NCBI GenBank assembly: GCA_016934355.1
Contig: JAFGTA010000151.1
Span: forward strand, 1-14,114
DNA length: 14,114 nucleotides
From: Candidatus Bathyarchaeota archaeon
GTDB lineage: Archaea > Thermoproteota > Bathyarchaeia > TCS64
Reading direction: 5' to 3'
Shown: piece after piece, positions 13,601 through 14,114 of the stretch
Layout: the number at the start of each line of letters is the position of its first letter
How positions within the stretch are numbered: the stretch's first letter is position 1
Made by a program: the position numbers and the translations under genes
Notes under the pieces: model-generated
Told to the model about the DNA's origin: nothing
The model's database searches: none
What the model saw: the letters and a program-made list of their open reading frames with translations, nothing else

Positions 13601-14114
13601 TAGGCTGGGTCACGCCACAGCGGGCTCGTGCTACAGTGAGGACCACCCAGCAGGTCAAGGTACGCGCTGCCCCACTCCCTCACCTCGACGCCGTGCTCCC
13701 TTAGCTCCCGGTTAGTCCTCCTGTTCCGGTCGTAAGCAATCACCACCCCCGGCTTCACAGTCACGATGTTAGAAGCCCCCCTGCTCTGCTCCATCATCGC
13801 CTCAAGCAGGTGACACACGTCAAACGGGTCCTCCGGCGCCCCACCGACGTAGATCAACCCGTCGGCCTCCAGCTTCCCCTCCCTCACAAGGAAGTCGAGG
13901 AAACACGGCTCGACCCCCGCCAGCTCAGGCACACCGCCCCTGTTCACATAGACGGCGGTCCTCCCGAAGTTCTTGAAGTGGTCGGGGTGAACCAGCGGAG
14001 CCAATGGTCTCCCGTGCGCCTCGCTCTGCGCCCTCATCGCCGCCAGCGTCCTCAGCAGCAGCTTCTTCGGAGGGTAGCCGCGGACCAGCTCCGTGTCATA
14101 GACGTAGGGCATCA
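13600..14114 (-). CDS. Arginine deiminase-like protein, C-terminal part (cut by window edge)
   Basis: This is the last 170 or so residues of a protein of the arginine deiminase/amidinotransferase superfamily. Arginine deiminase turns arginine into citrulline and ammonia. The visible end carries VKPGVVIAYDRNRRTNRELREHGVEV and then GGPHCSTSPLWRD, where Cys160 (counted from the ATG at 14112) matches the catalytic cysteine near the C-terminus of the family. The other catalytic residues (two acidic residues and the His of the usual HLD motif) would lie upstream, outside the window. Family members are about 400 residues, so the ATG at 14112 is almost certainly internal and the frame continues past the edge. 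The stop is TAA at 13602-13600, and the MFS promoter overlaps it. Whether it truly deiminates arginine or modifies another guanidine cannot be decided from this part. Confidence 0.8.
   Translation of the reverse strand, partial: MPYVYDTELVRGYPPKKLLLRTLAAMRAQSEAHGRPLAPLVHPDHFKNFGRTAVYVNRGGVPELAGVEPCFLDFLVREGKLEADGLIYVGGAPEDPFDVCHLLEAMMEQSRGASNIVTVKPGVVIAYDRNRRTNRELREHGVEVREWGSAYLDLLGGPHCSTSPLWRDPA

Noticed and set aside
11547..13715. A 722-residue open frame antisense to the epimerase, the MFS gene and part of the deiminase gene
   Set aside because: It spans three well-supported genes and their gaps. The product is an Arg/His/Pro/Gln-rich low-complexity sequence, as expected from a GC-rich shadow frame.

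Overview
This window looks like archaeal chromosomal DNA. The evidence is modest but consistent. AT-rich TATA-like boxes lie about 25-30 bases before the inferred transcript starts, giving very short leaders. Weak ribosome binding sites of GGTG/GGTGA type are common, arginine is often AGG, and the purine enzyme PurH is split into two separate genes. Most of the window is GC-rich, apart from one clearly AT-rich island at about 8.4-9.3 kb. I cannot fix the lineage from the sequence alone; a member of the Thermoproteota/TACK group is my best guess.

Layout. At the left edge is the 3' tail of an unidentified plus-strand gene (2-100). Convergent to it are two minus-strand genes: a B3/B4-domain protein (124-819) and a molybdopterin/[4Fe-4S] oxidoreductase (876-2813). 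From a shared divergent intergenic region, the plus strand then carries guaB (IMP dehydrogenase, 2963-4414), a large DUF3604/PHP-like metallohydrolase candidate (4474-6624), and two overlapping genes for the cyclohydrolase and transformylase halves of PurH (6713-7306 and 7303-8382). After the AT-rich island, which holds one small membrane-protein gene and a gene-free stretch with predicted hairpins, everything to the right edge is on the minus strand. In transcription order that is an arginine-deiminase-like protein cut by the window edge, an MFS transporter, a TIM-barrel sugar epimerase/isomerase, an AprA-like FAD protein and a small two-cluster ferredoxin.

How the genes may work together. 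The PurH halves make IMP from AICAR, and GuaB oxidises IMP to XMP, so three plus-strand genes serve purine and guanine nucleotide synthesis. The DUF3604 gene between them has no known place in that pathway. The FAD protein and ferredoxin form an obvious two-subunit redox enzyme (stop and start codons abut). With the upstream transporter and epimerase they may form a small catabolic set of unknown substrate.

The points most worth checking are a TTGCA-N7-TGCAA dyad found only twice, once upstream of the molybdoenzyme/guaB pair and once upstream of the flavoprotein; a likely CTG start for the molybdoenzyme; and the AT-rich island with an orphan membrane protein and a possible structured RNA. I found no clear defence system, CRISPR array, tRNA, rRNA or insertion sequence.
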